40,553 nt of DNA from Magnetococcales bacterium (GCA_015231775.1 JADGAY010000013.1:1-40553); one strand, 5' to 3'. Positions 16,808 through 25,162 are shown, counted from the first letter of the stretch. Notes: generated from the letters alone by a model not told the origin. A program made the numbers and translations.

Positions 16808-16835
16808 GGATGACGGGACAAAAGGTTCTTCCACA

Positions 16836-16950
16836 TAGCGGGGTCCAGGGGCCCATGGTCCCTGGTGGGATCCAAGGGCAAAGCCCTTGGGACGTTACTT
16901 TATTGCTTTTGACTGTCGCGCGCTTCTAAAAGACATGGGGCGCTGCCCCA
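16836..16950 (-). repeat. Composite repeat, partial copy R5 (inverted)
   Basis: Shares the GGGGTCCAGGGGCCC..GGGATCCAAGGGC tail with R2. The stem 3 equivalent has arms 16872-16879/16883-16890 (CCAAGGGC / GCCCTTGG). The CGCGCGCTT block follows at about 16917-16925, but the large stem 2 is missing; a small GGGGC/GCCCC hairpin near 16936-16948 stands in its place. It lies between the SulP gene and the NuoM-like gene. Confidence 0.55.
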
Positions 16951-17022
16951 CCCCCCGCGAACGTTACCATCATCCACATGTGATTCTGAATCATGTGATC
17001 TCCCGCCCGATTCGTCAACGGT

Positions 17023-18747
17023 TCACGCAGGACTTTCCACAGGCAACAAGGGCCGATCACGCACCCGTCCCAACCGTTCGTAAATGCTCTCCAACGCACC
17101 CTGCTCGGTGGCAAAAATGTTAGCACTTCCACCCACGGCTTCAAACAGTCCCGTGGCATGCATCACCTGAAGGATCTGCCGCTTGAGACCCGAGAAAACC
17201 ATGACCGTTCCATTTTTCTGCAACCGCTCCACCAGATGGTGGATCACCTCCTCCCCGGAGGCGTCAAGCTGGTTGATGCCGTCGCCCACCAACAACAGAT
17301 AACGGGCCTCGGGCTTGGTGGATACGGCGTTCAAGATCATCTCCTCGAAATAGGAGACGTTGGCGAAATAGAGCTGACCATCGAAACGAATGACGATGAT
17401 CTCCGGATCCGTGGGCAGATGGGGATAGAAGGCCAAATCGCGGAAAGTGCCATCCGTGTGCAGCCCGAGCAGGGCCACACGGGGACTCATGGTGCGATAG
17501 AGGAACAGGATGATCGCCAAACCACCCCCAAAGAAAATCCCCTTGTCCAGATGCGGGGCAAAACCAAGGGAGGCGATGAAGGTGGCGATGGCGGCGATGC
17601 CGTCGTGACGGTTGGCATGCCAGGCATGGCCGATGGCGTGGAAGTTGATCAGACCCACCACCGCCATCATGATCACCGCGGCGAGCACCGCCTCGGGGAG
17701 ATGATACAAAAGCGGGGTGAGAAACAACAGGGTGACCAGTACCATCAGGGAGGTGATGACCGAGGCGAACCCACTCTTGGCCCCGGCGTCGAGGTTGACC
17801 GCCGAACGCGAGAAGGAGCCGGAGGTGGGGTAGGATTGGGTGAACGCGCCAACCAGATTGCCCAGTCCCTGACCGATCAACTCCTGGTTGGGGTCGATGC
17901 TGTCACGGGTGCGGGCGGCCATGGCCTTGGCGATGGAGATGGCCTCCATGAAACCGACCAGGGCGATCACCAGGGCGGTGCCGGCCAGGGAGAACATCCG
18001 CTCGAAGTCGAGCCTGGGCATGGCCGGCGAGGGCAATCCCTGCGGGATGGCACCGACCACCTTGCCGCCCATGGCCTCGAAACCGATCATCCAGCTCACC
18101 AGCGTCGAAAGGGCCACGGCGATGAGCACGCTGGGGAGTCCTGGACGTTTTTTCTTCAAAATGAACATGATGGCAAACGACACCACCCCAAAGGCCAGGG
18201 ATGGCCAATGAACCAGATGGAGCTGCTGCAACACCCCCCAGATATCGACCAGGAAGTGGTCGCCGCGTCCCATCTTGACACCGAAGATCTTGGAGAGTTG
18301 CGACAGACCGATGATCAACGCCGCGGCATTGGTGAAGCCGAGGATCACCGGATGGGAGAGGAAGTTGACCACCACCCCCAGACGCAACAGACCAAGAGCC
18401 AGTTGCACCACCCCGATCAACAGGGACATGAGAATGGCCAGGGAGACCAATTCATGGCTGCCGGGTTGGGCGAAGGGCAGCAGGGCCGAAGCGGTCAAAA
18501 GCGATACCACCGCCACCGGACCCGTCGCCAGTTGACGCGAGGAGCCGAACATCGCCGCCACCGCGCCGGGCAGAAAAGCGGCGTAGAGTCCGTAATAGGC
18601 AGGCAGACCGGCCAGGTTGGCGTAGGCCATGGATTGCGGGATCAACACCAGGGCCACGGTGATACCCGCCACGAAGTCGGCGCGCAGGGCGTCGAAACGC
18701 ATGGGAAACCAGGCGAGAAACGGAAAGATCTTGGTCAGTGAAAACAT
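17023..18747 (-). CDS. SulP-family anion (probable bicarbonate) transporter with STAS domain
   Basis: A 574-residue inner-membrane SLC26/SulP transporter. The N-terminal signature is plain (DFVAGITVALVLIPQSMAYANLAGLPAYYGLYAAFLP), followed by about 12-14 membrane segments with GSFSRSAVNLDAGAKS in the second half. A cytoplasmic STAS domain occupies about 440-550 (IIVIRFDGQLYFANVSYFEE..YLLLVGDGINQLDASGEE). SulP proteins carry sulfate, bicarbonate or other anions; position next to the dabAB cluster favours Na+- or H+-coupled bicarbonate uptake (BicA-like), but substrate cannot be read from sequence. I prefer the ATG at 18747, with GAGGG about 10 nt upstream, over the ATG at 18771. Two small genes precede it on the same strand, probably in one operon from a sigma-54 promoter near 19540. 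Confidence 0.88.
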   Translation of the reverse strand: MFSLTKIFPFLAWFPMRFDALRADFVAGITVALVLIPQSMAYANLAGLPAYYGLYAAFLPGAVAAMFGSSRQLATGPVAVVSLLTASALLPFAQPGSHELVSLAILMSLLIGVVQLALGLLRLGVVVNFLSHPVILGFTNAAALIIGLSQLSKIFGVKMGRGDHFLVDIWGVLQQLHLVHWPSLAFGVVSFAIMFILKKKRPGLPSVLIAVALSTLVSWMIGFEAMGGKVVGAIPQGLPSPAMPRLDFERMFSLAGTALVIALVGFMEAISIAKAMAARTRDSIDPNQELIGQGLGNLVGAFTQSYPTSGSFSRSAVNLDAGAKSGFASVITSLMVLVTLLFLTPLLYHLPEAVLAAVIMMAVVGLINFHAIGHAWHANRHDGIAAIATFIASLGFAPHLDKGIFFGGGLAIILFLYRTMSPRVALLGLHTDGTFRDLAFYPHLPTDPEIIVIRFDGQLYFANVSYFEEMILNAVSTKPEARYLLLVGDGINQLDASGEEVIHHLVERLQKNGTVMVFSGLKRQILQVMHATGLFEAVGGSANIFATEQGALESIYERLGRVRDRPLLPVESPA

Positions 18748-18827
18748 GAATTTAAACCCTCGTTGAGTCATTGCGGCGCACCAAGTCGCCCATTGCGACC
18801 GGACCCCTCAAACCGTGTACCACCCCA

Positions 18828-19298
18828 TCAATGCACCGCCGGTCGGGCCACCACCAACGGACATGGCAGTCGCCGACTCCAGAATGGCGAACGCCGCCGC
18901 TCCGCGTTGCCGGGCAAGCCCCATTTCTCCAGCGACTCCACCAGAATGCAGACAATCCCGGAAACCGCGCGGGCATGGGCCAGAACCGTCTGCCAGGAGA
19001 TGCCGGGACGATGCACCATGCGCGCGGAACGCCCCGAAACCATCACCTCGCGAACAAATCCGTCCCAATCCGCATGCTGCTCGGTCGCGGGCCGCGCCAG
19101 CAGGATCTCCACCCCGGCATCCAGTCGCTCCATCATCGCCCGCGTGGTGGCCAACAGCTCGGCCTGCGGCTCGTCGCCACGCACCACCAGCAGGATCTCC
19201 CGCCCCGCGCGACTCATGTCCCGCGCCGTTTCGAACTCCCCGGCCTCGGCAAAGGCCGACGCGGTCAACAGCCGCTCCAAGGGGGCCGGGGTGATCAT
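18828..19298 (-). CDS. Hypothetical protein with FAEAGE motif, SulP operon
   Basis: A 156-residue soluble protein of unknown function. It begins MITPAPLERLLTASAFAEAGEFETAR and then looks like an alpha/beta domain (REILLVVRGDE, DAGVEILLARP, AVSGIVCILVES), perhaps a small nucleotide-binding or universal-stress-like fold; that is only an impression. Its N-terminus repeats the FAEAGExExAR motif of the gene immediately upstream, with which its start overlaps (ACATGA). The overlap and the 80-nt gap to the SulP gene suggest co-transcription with the transporter. I chose the internal ATG at 19298 because the longer frame upstream crosses the preceding gene and has no protein-like character. Confidence 0.65.
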   Translation of the reverse strand: MITPAPLERLLTASAFAEAGEFETARDMSRAGREILLVVRGDEPQAELLATTRAMMERLDAGVEILLARPATEQHADWDGFVREVMVSGRSARMVHRPGISWQTVLAHARAVSGIVCILVESLEKWGLPGNAERRRSPFWSRRLPCPLVVARPAVH

Positions 19299-19477
19299 GT
19301 CGGCAACGCCACGGGTTGCCCATCCCGCGGCGTGATCACCGGCGCGTCGCGATCCGTGTTCTCCCGCGCCGCGACCGGTCCGTCGAGCAGCAAACGCGCC
19401 TGTTCCGGCTCGCCCGCCTCGGCAAAGGTCACGGCCAGCCAATGGCGCTCCAGTATGGATGAAAGAAGGGGGATCAT
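19295..19477 (-). CDS. Small FAEAGE-motif protein, first gene of the SulP operon
   Basis: A 60-residue protein starting MIPLLSSILERHWLAVTFAEAGE with a helical N-terminal half (motif FAEAGEPEQARLLL) and a charged, probably disordered C-terminus. It shares the motif with the following 156-residue protein, so the two look like a duplicated domain, the second with a C-terminal extension. AGAGAGG 7 nt before the ATG is a good ribosome site and decides the start; a GTG at 19495 is less likely. It would be the first gene behind the sigma-54 promoter at 19538-19553. No function can be assigned; a regulatory or assembly subunit for the transporter is one possibility. Confidence 0.65.
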   Translation of the reverse strand: MIPLLSSILERHWLAVTFAEAGEPEQARLLLDGPVAARENTDRDAPVITPRDGQPVALPT

Positions 19478-19537
19478 GATCGGGCCTCTCTGCACAAGTA
19501 GCCAAACGTGGAATCAAGGGTGCTTGAATGAAGTCAA

Positions 19538-19553
19538 GGCAGGCGCCATGCCA
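19538..19553 (-). promoter_or_regulatory. Candidate sigma-54 (-24/-12) promoter
   Basis: The minus strand reads TGGCATGGCGCCTGCC, close to the consensus TGGCACG-N4-TTGCW, with the required GG and GC separated by 10 nt. It would start transcription about 50 nt before the first small gene of the SulP operon. The divergent gene pair encodes a sigma-54 activator, which supports it. Confidence 0.65.
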
Positions 19554-19617
19554 TGGCATTAAATCATTATATTTCAATGCATTGACTTTGATTCCTCCCT
19601 GACGAATCCCGATTGCG

Positions 19618-19634
19618 TGTTGCATGATGCAACA
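19618..19634. promoter_or_regulatory. Candidate activator-binding palindrome 1
   Basis: TGTTGCA-TGA-TGCAACA, a perfect inverted repeat about 80 bp upstream of the -12 element. This is the usual distance range for enhancer sites of NtrC-type regulators. The same hexamer recurs at 19751-19769. Confidence 0.5.
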
Positions 19635-19750
19635 TCCGATGCGCGCCATGAATGAAACGATTGATTGGATTTGTTATGAATTGGTAAATAATCAAATGCT
19701 TATAAAAACACTGGCGCGGGATGGATCAGATGAAATAGACTCTTGCAAAT

Positions 19751-19769
19751 TGCAACAGTGACTGTTGCA
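19751..19769. promoter_or_regulatory. Candidate activator-binding palindrome 2
   Basis: TGCAACAG-TGA-CTGTTGCA, a perfect 8-bp inverted repeat with the same TGA centre as palindrome 1. It lies 53 bp before the kinase start and about 210 bp from the sigma-54 promoter, so it could serve activation of one operon and autoregulation of the other. The rest of 19478-19821 shows no gene. Confidence 0.5.
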
Positions 19770-19821
19770 TGGATGACATGACGCCACGTTCACCGGTATC
19801 ACCGCCTCTGGAGCGTCCGCG

Positions 19822-21279
19822 ATGCTACAAAGCTCTCTGCGCCGCAAGGTTCTGCTCGGTTACGCCCTGATCAGCGCGCTCGCCCTGGGCCTGAGTCTTT
19901 TCACCCTGGTGGAGCTGCGTCTGTTGTCCACCCGTCTGTTCACGGGCGAGCAGTTTTATCAGTTTTTGAACGATGTGCTGGAGATGCGACGCTACGAGAA
20001 GAATTTCTTTCTTTATCAACAACAAGAGGATATGGAACAACTGCTTCTCTACGTGGAGCGGGCGCGCCAGGATTTAAACGAGGCCGAAGCGCTTGTCTCC
20101 AAACCACGGGCGGATCTCATCGAGGCGCGGGGCTGGCTGGATGATTATCAACGGCTGGCCCGTGCCTCCCTGGAGACGGATCCGGAGGGCGCCAAATGGA
20201 ACGAATCCCGCCTGCGCGGACTGGGCAAGGCCCTGGTCACCACCGCCGAAGAGCTGGCCGACGCGGAGCGTCAGGTGGTGCATCGCGCCCTGGAGCGACA
20301 TCGATTGTTGCTGCTGGTGGCCATGCTGGTGGCCATGGGGGTGATTCTGCTGGTGGGCGCGGCCCTCTCCCGGCGGATCGTCCAGCCCCTGCGGCAGATC
20401 GAGGAGGCCATGGCCGGGGTCGCGGAGGGACGGTTCACCCGCATCCACATCCCGGCCAACGACCAGGAGATCGTGTCGTTGACCCGCGCCTTCAACCGGG
20501 TGCTCGACGAGCTGCGTCTGCGTCAAAAGCATCTGCTGCGTTCGGAAAAACTGGCCTCTCTGGGCACCCTGCTCTCCGGTGTCGCCCACGAACTCAACAA
20601 TCCGCTCTCCAACATCTCCACCTCCAGCCAGATCCTCGCCGAGGAGCTGGACTCCGAGGATGCCGACTTCCGGCGTGAACTGGTGGAGCAGATCGATCAA
20701 CAGACCCGCCGGGCACGGGATATCGTGCGATCGCTTCTCGATCTGGCCCGTGATCGCGGGTTTCAGCGCACCGAGGTGCCGCTGGCCGATACCATCGGGG
20801 AGGCGATCCGGTTCAGCAAGGGGAACATCCCGACGCGCATCCGGGTGTTGAGCGAAATCCCGTTCGAAACCGTGGTCATGGGGGATCGACGCCGTTTGCA
20901 GCAGGCGTTCATCAACCTCATCAAGAACGCGGTGGATGCGATTCCCGAACAGGGCGAGGTGCGGATTCGTCTTGTCCATCCCCCGTCCGAGACGCGGGTG
21001 GATCCGGAGAGTTGGTTTGCCGCGTGTCGTTGTCGCGCCCCGTGGTGCGATGTCGAGGTGGTGGACACCGGTTCCGGGATCGCGGAGACGGATCTGGGAC
21101 GGATCTTCGACCCCTTTTTCACCACCAAACCGGTGGGACAGGGATCGGGATTGGGACTGGCGGTGGTTTACGAAGTGGTCGAAGAGCACGCGGGGTGCAT
21201 CGCGGTGGAGAGCGAACCGGGGCGGGGCAGTCGTTTCGTGGTGCGTCTGCCGATCAAACAGGAGGACGGGGATGGGTGA
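19822..21279 (+). CDS. Membrane sensor histidine kinase (NtrB/AtoS-like) with HBM-like sensor
   Basis: A 485-residue inner-membrane sensor kinase. TM1 (about 10-32) is followed by a helical periplasmic domain (about 35-160) with the MRRYEKNFFLY signature of HBM-type sensors. TM2 (162-184), HAMP, a HisKA domain with H256 in GVAHELNNPLSN and an ATPase domain follow (N-box INLIKNAVDA at 364-373, DTGSGI, FFTTKPVGQGSGLGLA). An odd Cys cluster, C402, C404 and C409 (ACRCRAPWC), lies between the N-box and the D-box, where no cysteines are usual. GGAG precedes the ATG by 8 nt. It overlaps the downstream regulator by 8 nt, and the pair is divergent from the SulP/DAB genes. The signal is unknown; bicarbonate, pH or redox are only guesses. 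Confidence 0.9.
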   Translation: MLQSSLRRKVLLGYALISALALGLSLFTLVELRLLSTRLFTGEQFYQFLNDVLEMRRYEKNFFLYQQQEDMEQLLLYVERARQDLNEAEALVSKPRADLIEARGWLDDYQRLARASLETDPEGAKWNESRLRGLGKALVTTAEELADAERQVVHRALERHRLLLLVAMLVAMGVILLVGAALSRRIVQPLRQIEEAMAGVAEGRFTRIHIPANDQEIVSLTRAFNRVLDELRLRQKHLLRSEKLASLGTLLSGVAHELNNPLSNISTSSQILAEELDSEDADFRRELVEQIDQQTRRARDIVRSLLDLARDRGFQRTEVPLADTIGEAIRFSKGNIPTRIRVLSEIPFETVVMGDRRRLQQAFINLIKNAVDAIPEQGEVRIRLVHPPSETRVDPESWFAACRCRAPWCDVEVVDTGSGIAETDLGRIFDPFFTTKPVGQGSGLGLAVVYEVVEEHAGCIAVESEPGRGSRFVVRLPIKQEDGDG

Positions 21280-22660
21280 ATCCGGAGCGGTATTGATTGT
21301 CGATGACGAGGCGATCGCGACGCGCAATCTGGCGCATGTGATGCGCAAGGAGGGGTATCGGGTGAGCACGGCGGAGAGTGGCGCGCGGGCCGTCGAGCTG
21401 TTGGCCCGTCAGCCCTTCGAGGTGGTGTTGACCGACCTGCGCATGGAGGGGATGGACGGCATGGCGCTTTTGCATCACTGCAAGAGCCGTTATCCGGAGA
21501 TCGAGGTGATTCTGGTCACCGGTTTCGCCACCCTGGAGTCGGCGATCGAGGCAATGCGGGCCGGGGCCTTCTACTACATCGCCAAGCCCTACCGGTTGGA
21601 GGAGGCGCGCGGTCTGGTCGGCGAAGCGATGACCAAGGTGCGGCTCAAGCGTGAAAACCGCCGGTTGCGTGAGCAGATCCACGGCCTGCGCGTGCCGGGA
21701 CCGATCATCACCCGTGATCCGGGGATGCTCAAGCTGCTCGACACCGCCCGGCAGGTGGCTCCGACCGGGTGCAACGTCTTGATCACCGGTGAGAGCGGGG
21801 TGGGCAAGGAGTTGATCGCCCGCGAGCTGCATCGGCATGGGGGGCGTCCGGATGGTCCGTTCGTGGCGGTCAACTGCGGGGTGTTCACCGAGGAGCTGTT
21901 GGCCAACGAGCTGTTCGGTCACGAAAAGGGGGCTTTTACCGGCGCGATCCAGGCCAAGCCCGGCTTGATGGAGACCGCGGGGGGTGGCACGTTGTTTCTG
22001 GACGAGGTGACCGAGATGAGTCCGGCCATGCAGGTCAAGCTGCTGCGGGCCATTCAGGAGCGTGAGGTGTGGCGCGTGGGCGGCACCCGGGCGATTCCGA
22101 TCGATGCCCGATTCATCGCCGCCACCAACCGGGATCTGGCGGAAGCGGTGATGCGGGAGCGGTTTCGCAAGGATCTCTATTTCCGCTTGAATGTGATCAC
22201 GTTGGCGATCCCCCCCTTGAAGGAGCGGCGTGGTGACATCGAGTTGTTGGCCAACCATTTTCTCAAGCGTGGAGCCGAGCGGATGGAGCGACCGGCGCGG
22301 CGCATCTCCCCTGAGGCGATGGCGTTGTTGCGCGAGTATGATTTCCCCGGCAATATTCGTGAGTTGGAGAATCTCATCGAGCGTGCGGTGGCCTTGTGCG
22401 AGGGGGTGGAGATCGATGTCTCCCACTGGCCGGACATGTTGCGGGTTGGGGTGATACGTGCGTTTCACCGTCGTCCGGGTGGATCACCGACGTTGGAGGA
22501 GTTGGAGTCGGATTACATCCGGTGGGTCTTGGGTGAGGCGGGGGGCAATCAGACTTTGGCGGCGTCGATTTTGGGGATTGATCGGGTGTCGTTGTGGCGC
22601 AAGCTCAAGCGGTTGCGGTTGGTGGCCGGGGAGGAGGGCGTGGGGGGAGGTGGGGCCTGA
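21272..22660 (+). CDS. Sigma-54-dependent response regulator (NtrC/AtoC type)
   Basis: A 462-residue transcription activator. The receiver domain (1-120) has phospho-acceptor D55 in VVLTDLRM and conserved K105. The AAA+ domain has Walker A GESGVGKE (173-180), the sigma-54 contact loop GAFTGA (220-225), Walker B GTLFLDEV and the arginine-finger region. The C-terminus is a Fis-type HTH (NQTLAASILGIDRVSLWRKLKRL). It is translationally coupled to the kinase (8-nt overlap, GGAGGACGGGG before the ATG). The most economical target is the divergent operon, where a -24/-12 promoter and two palindromes are found. That link is inference from position. Confidence 0.93.
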   Translation: MGESGAVLIVDDEAIATRNLAHVMRKEGYRVSTAESGARAVELLARQPFEVVLTDLRMEGMDGMALLHHCKSRYPEIEVILVTGFATLESAIEAMRAGAFYYIAKPYRLEEARGLVGEAMTKVRLKRENRRLREQIHGLRVPGPIITRDPGMLKLLDTARQVAPTGCNVLITGESGVGKELIARELHRHGGRPDGPFVAVNCGVFTEELLANELFGHEKGAFTGAIQAKPGLMETAGGGTLFLDEVTEMSPAMQVKLLRAIQEREVWRVGGTRAIPIDARFIAATNRDLAEAVMRERFRKDLYFRLNVITLAIPPLKERRGDIELLANHFLKRGAERMERPARRISPEAMALLREYDFPGNIRELENLIERAVALCEGVEIDVSHWPDMLRVGVIRAFHRRPGGSPTLEELESDYIRWVLGEAGGNQTLAASILGIDRVSLWRKLKRLRLVAGEEGVGGGGA

Positions 22661-22667
22661 AACGGTT

Positions 22668-22735
22668 ACCGTGGAATGCCTGAAGGGAGGTCCACGGTCG
22701 GGGGTTGAGGGGGTTGCCCCCCATCATGCCAGTAC
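22668..22735 (-). repeat. Intergenic hairpin repeat, family 3 copy X
   Basis: Contains an ACCGTGGA / TCCACGGT stem (arms 22668-22675 and 22691-22698) followed by a G/C-rich hairpin GGGGGTTGAGGGGGTTGCCCCCC. The same order in inverse orientation occurs at 31003-31060. It lies between convergent genes and could serve as a bidirectional terminator. Confidence 0.6.
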
Positions 22736-22778
22736 AAGGGACCGGAGATCCCCGGCCCCCCAACCGCTCGCCCCACAC

Positions 22779-23417
22779 TCAGCGCTTCCCTTTTTTTCCA
22801 TCCTTGGCCCTGGCCAGAATCACCACCCCCATCTCCCGCGCCCACTCCGCCAACGCCTGACTCATCGCCTTGACCAACGCATCCTGATCATCCGCCCGCG
22901 CGGCCCGCTGGACAAGCCGCGCGTGCCGGGTCTCCAACTGCCCGCCACGCCCGTCAAACAGGATCCAACGCGCCTCCAACACCACCTCACCCGCCTCATC
23001 CGGCTCAAATCGATGAATGCTCGTCACCAAACGAAAATCAGGCTCACCCTCCGAACGACCGGGCAACAAGGTCACCCGCTCGGAATGCAACAGACGCCCC
23101 AGATTCTCCATGGTGACCCGCCCGATATCCTCCTTCAGATCACCCCCCCACTGGTTCATCCGCTCCAACTGCAAACGGTTGCCCCCGGCACGGGTCACCA
23201 TCTCTGGACGATTGAGATACTGGGGGATCTCCACCGGCTCCAGCTCCACCACCAACCCGGCCTTGCGATCCGCCCCGAGGCGACCCTCCTCCTGCCCGAT
23301 CTGGGCGGTCAACAGGAAGAACCGGGTCGGGGGCGACCCCGGACCCGCGCAACCGGCCAGAACACCCATCACCATCAACAAAATCGGCCAACCCAACACC
23401 CCACCGCGACCACTCAT
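22779..23417 (-). CDS. PqiC-like outer-membrane lipoprotein (ABC-type transport auxiliary, DUF330)
   Basis: A 212-residue lipoprotein, last gene of a pqiABC operon. The signal peptide ends in a lipobox (GVLAGC, lipidated Cys23). The mature part begins PTRFFLLTA, typical of the PqiC/DUF330 family, and has the IPQYLNRPEMVTR segment of these proteins. In E. coli, PqiC sits in the outer membrane and docks the PqiB tube that bridges the periplasm for lipid transport. It is slightly longer than the 187-residue E. coli protein. Its ATG overlaps the pqiB stop by 4 nt. Assignment is firm from family features and context. Confidence 0.88.
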   Translation of the reverse strand: MSGRGGVLGWPILLMVMGVLAGCAGPGSPPTRFFLLTAQIGQEEGRLGADRKAGLVVELEPVEIPQYLNRPEMVTRAGGNRLQLERMNQWGGDLKEDIGRVTMENLGRLLHSERVTLLPGRSEGEPDFRLVTSIHRFEPDEAGEVVLEARWILFDGRGGQLETRHARLVQRAARADDQDALVKAMSQALAEWAREMGVVILARAKDGKKGKR

Positions 23418-25162
23418 CGACGTACCCCCTCCTTCTCCTTGCCGAAAATCAGGGATTCAGGCTTGCGCTCCAATAAGTCGATCAGACTGCGCACCGAACG
23501 GGCGGCGGCGGCCAACTCCCGTACCGCCTCCACCATGCCGTAATGCAACGGCGCCTTGGGCCCGATCAACCCATCCACCTTGGTCAACGTCTCCTCCAAC
23601 TGTTGCAGGGTGGTGGTGGCCGCGCCACTCACCCCCTTGACGCCGTTGGCCATGGGTTCGACCTGTAGATTGAGATTTTTCAAAAGATTGCGCGCCTCGG
23701 TCAGGGTCGCGGTGGCGGCACGGATCGTCTCCATGGTCTCCGGGGCGTTGACGGTACGATTGGTTCCCTTCAAGGTCTCATGCAGCTCCTTGCCGATCCC
23801 CTCCAGGGGAAGGGATTGAATCTTGTCCAGGAAACGGGTCACCGAGGCGGTGATCTCGTCCAGACTGGTGGGAATGGTCGGCAACTCGGGATGGAGATTC
23901 TGCGTGCCACCCACCAGATTCATGGGCGCGCCCGGATGGAGATCCAACTCGACGAACAACTGCCCGGTCAGATAGCTGCCGGTCTTGAGCTGGGCCCGCA
24001 AGCCGCGCTTCACCAGGGTCTCCAGAAACTCCCGCGGCGAGTCGTCGCGAATGGTTTTCACACCGCTGGTGGAAAACTCGATCACCCGCTCCGGTTCGAT
24101 CTGCACCAGCACCGGAATGCGGAAGATGGTCTCCTGGAAGTCGTATTCCAGACGGATATCCGTCACCTTGCCGACCTGAATGCCGCGAAACTCCACCGGC
24201 GCCCCGACACTCAGACCGCGCACCGATCCCTTGAAATAGAGCACGAAGGTGAGCTTTTGGGTGTAGGAGTTTTCGGTGACCGCGCTTTCGCTCTTGTAGA
24301 GGGGGAAACGGCTGTTTTCCGCCGTGAAGGTGCCGGACTCGAGGGACTCCGGGGTATCGAAGGTGATGCCGCCCACCAAAAGACGGGTGACGGAGCTGGA
24401 TCGCAACCGGAATCCGCTCGCGTCCACCACCAGATCCACCCCGCTGGTCTCCCAGAAGTGGGTGGAGTCGCGCACCAGGGCGTTGTAGGGGGCCTGAATG
24501 AAGATGGAAAGCGTGATCCCCTTTTTGTCCTTGTTAAGCTCGTAGGTGAGCACCTCACCCACCTGAATGTCCCGGTAGTAGATGGGGGCGCCGACATCCA
24601 GCGAGCCGAGGGTGGGGGCCTCCAGGATATAGCGGGTTCCCGGCGCGCCGACCCGCAGGGGCGGCGGGGACTCCAGCCCCACGTATTCTCTCTGTGGCGC
24701 GCCCTGCCCCGGCTCCATCTCGATGTGCACCCCGGAAACCAGGGTACCGAGTCCGGAGATGCCACGCAGGCTCAAACGGGGTCGCACCACCCAGAATTTG
24801 GCGCCGCTGTTCAAGAACAGCTCGGTACCCTTGACCAGGGCGGCATGCACCCGCACATGGGTGAAATCCGGGCTCAAGGTCACCGAATCCACCACCCCGA
24901 CCTCGACCTCCTTGTGCTTGATGCGGGTCTTGCCGGCCTCGATCCCCTCGGCGCTCTTGAAGGTGAGCACGATGCCGGGTCCGGCCTCGGACCAGGTTTT
25001 GAACACCAGCCACGCGCCGATCAGCACCGCGACCAATGGAATCAACCACACCAGTTGCAGATTGCCCGGTTTCGTCTCCACCACGGCCAGCGGGATCGCG
25101 GCGGCGGCAGTCGGGTCATCGGTTCCGGAAGGGGGTGTGGACGGGGAATCAGGATTGCGCAT
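23414..25162 (-). CDS. PqiB-like MCE-domain protein
   Basis: A 582-residue protein anchored by one N-terminal membrane helix (LVWLIPLVAVLIGAWLVF). Three MCE repeats follow, recognisable by GIEAGKTRIKHKEVEVGVVDSVTL, VGAPIYYRDIQVGEVLTYEL and VGAPVEFRGIQVGKVTDIRL. A long C-terminal helical region should form the needle across the periplasm. PqiB hexamers make a lipid-conducting tube between the membranes. E. coli PqiB is 546 residues, so the size fits. The gene overlaps pqiA by 14 nt upstream and pqiC by 4 nt downstream. The assignment is secure; the carried lipid is unknown. Confidence 0.92.
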   Translation of the reverse strand: MRNPDSPSTPPSGTDDPTAAAAIPLAVVETKPGNLQLVWLIPLVAVLIGAWLVFKTWSEAGPGIVLTFKSAEGIEAGKTRIKHKEVEVGVVDSVTLSPDFTHVRVHAALVKGTELFLNSGAKFWVVRPRLSLRGISGLGTLVSGVHIEMEPGQGAPQREYVGLESPPPLRVGAPGTRYILEAPTLGSLDVGAPIYYRDIQVGEVLTYELNKDKKGITLSIFIQAPYNALVRDSTHFWETSGVDLVVDASGFRLRSSSVTRLLVGGITFDTPESLESGTFTAENSRFPLYKSESAVTENSYTQKLTFVLYFKGSVRGLSVGAPVEFRGIQVGKVTDIRLEYDFQETIFRIPVLVQIEPERVIEFSTSGVKTIRDDSPREFLETLVKRGLRAQLKTGSYLTGQLFVELDLHPGAPMNLVGGTQNLHPELPTIPTSLDEITASVTRFLDKIQSLPLEGIGKELHETLKGTNRTVNAPETMETIRAATATLTEARNLLKNLNLQVEPMANGVKGVSGAATTTLQQLEETLTKVDGLIGPKAPLHYGMVEAVRELAAAARSVRSLIDLLERKPESLIFGKEKEGVRR

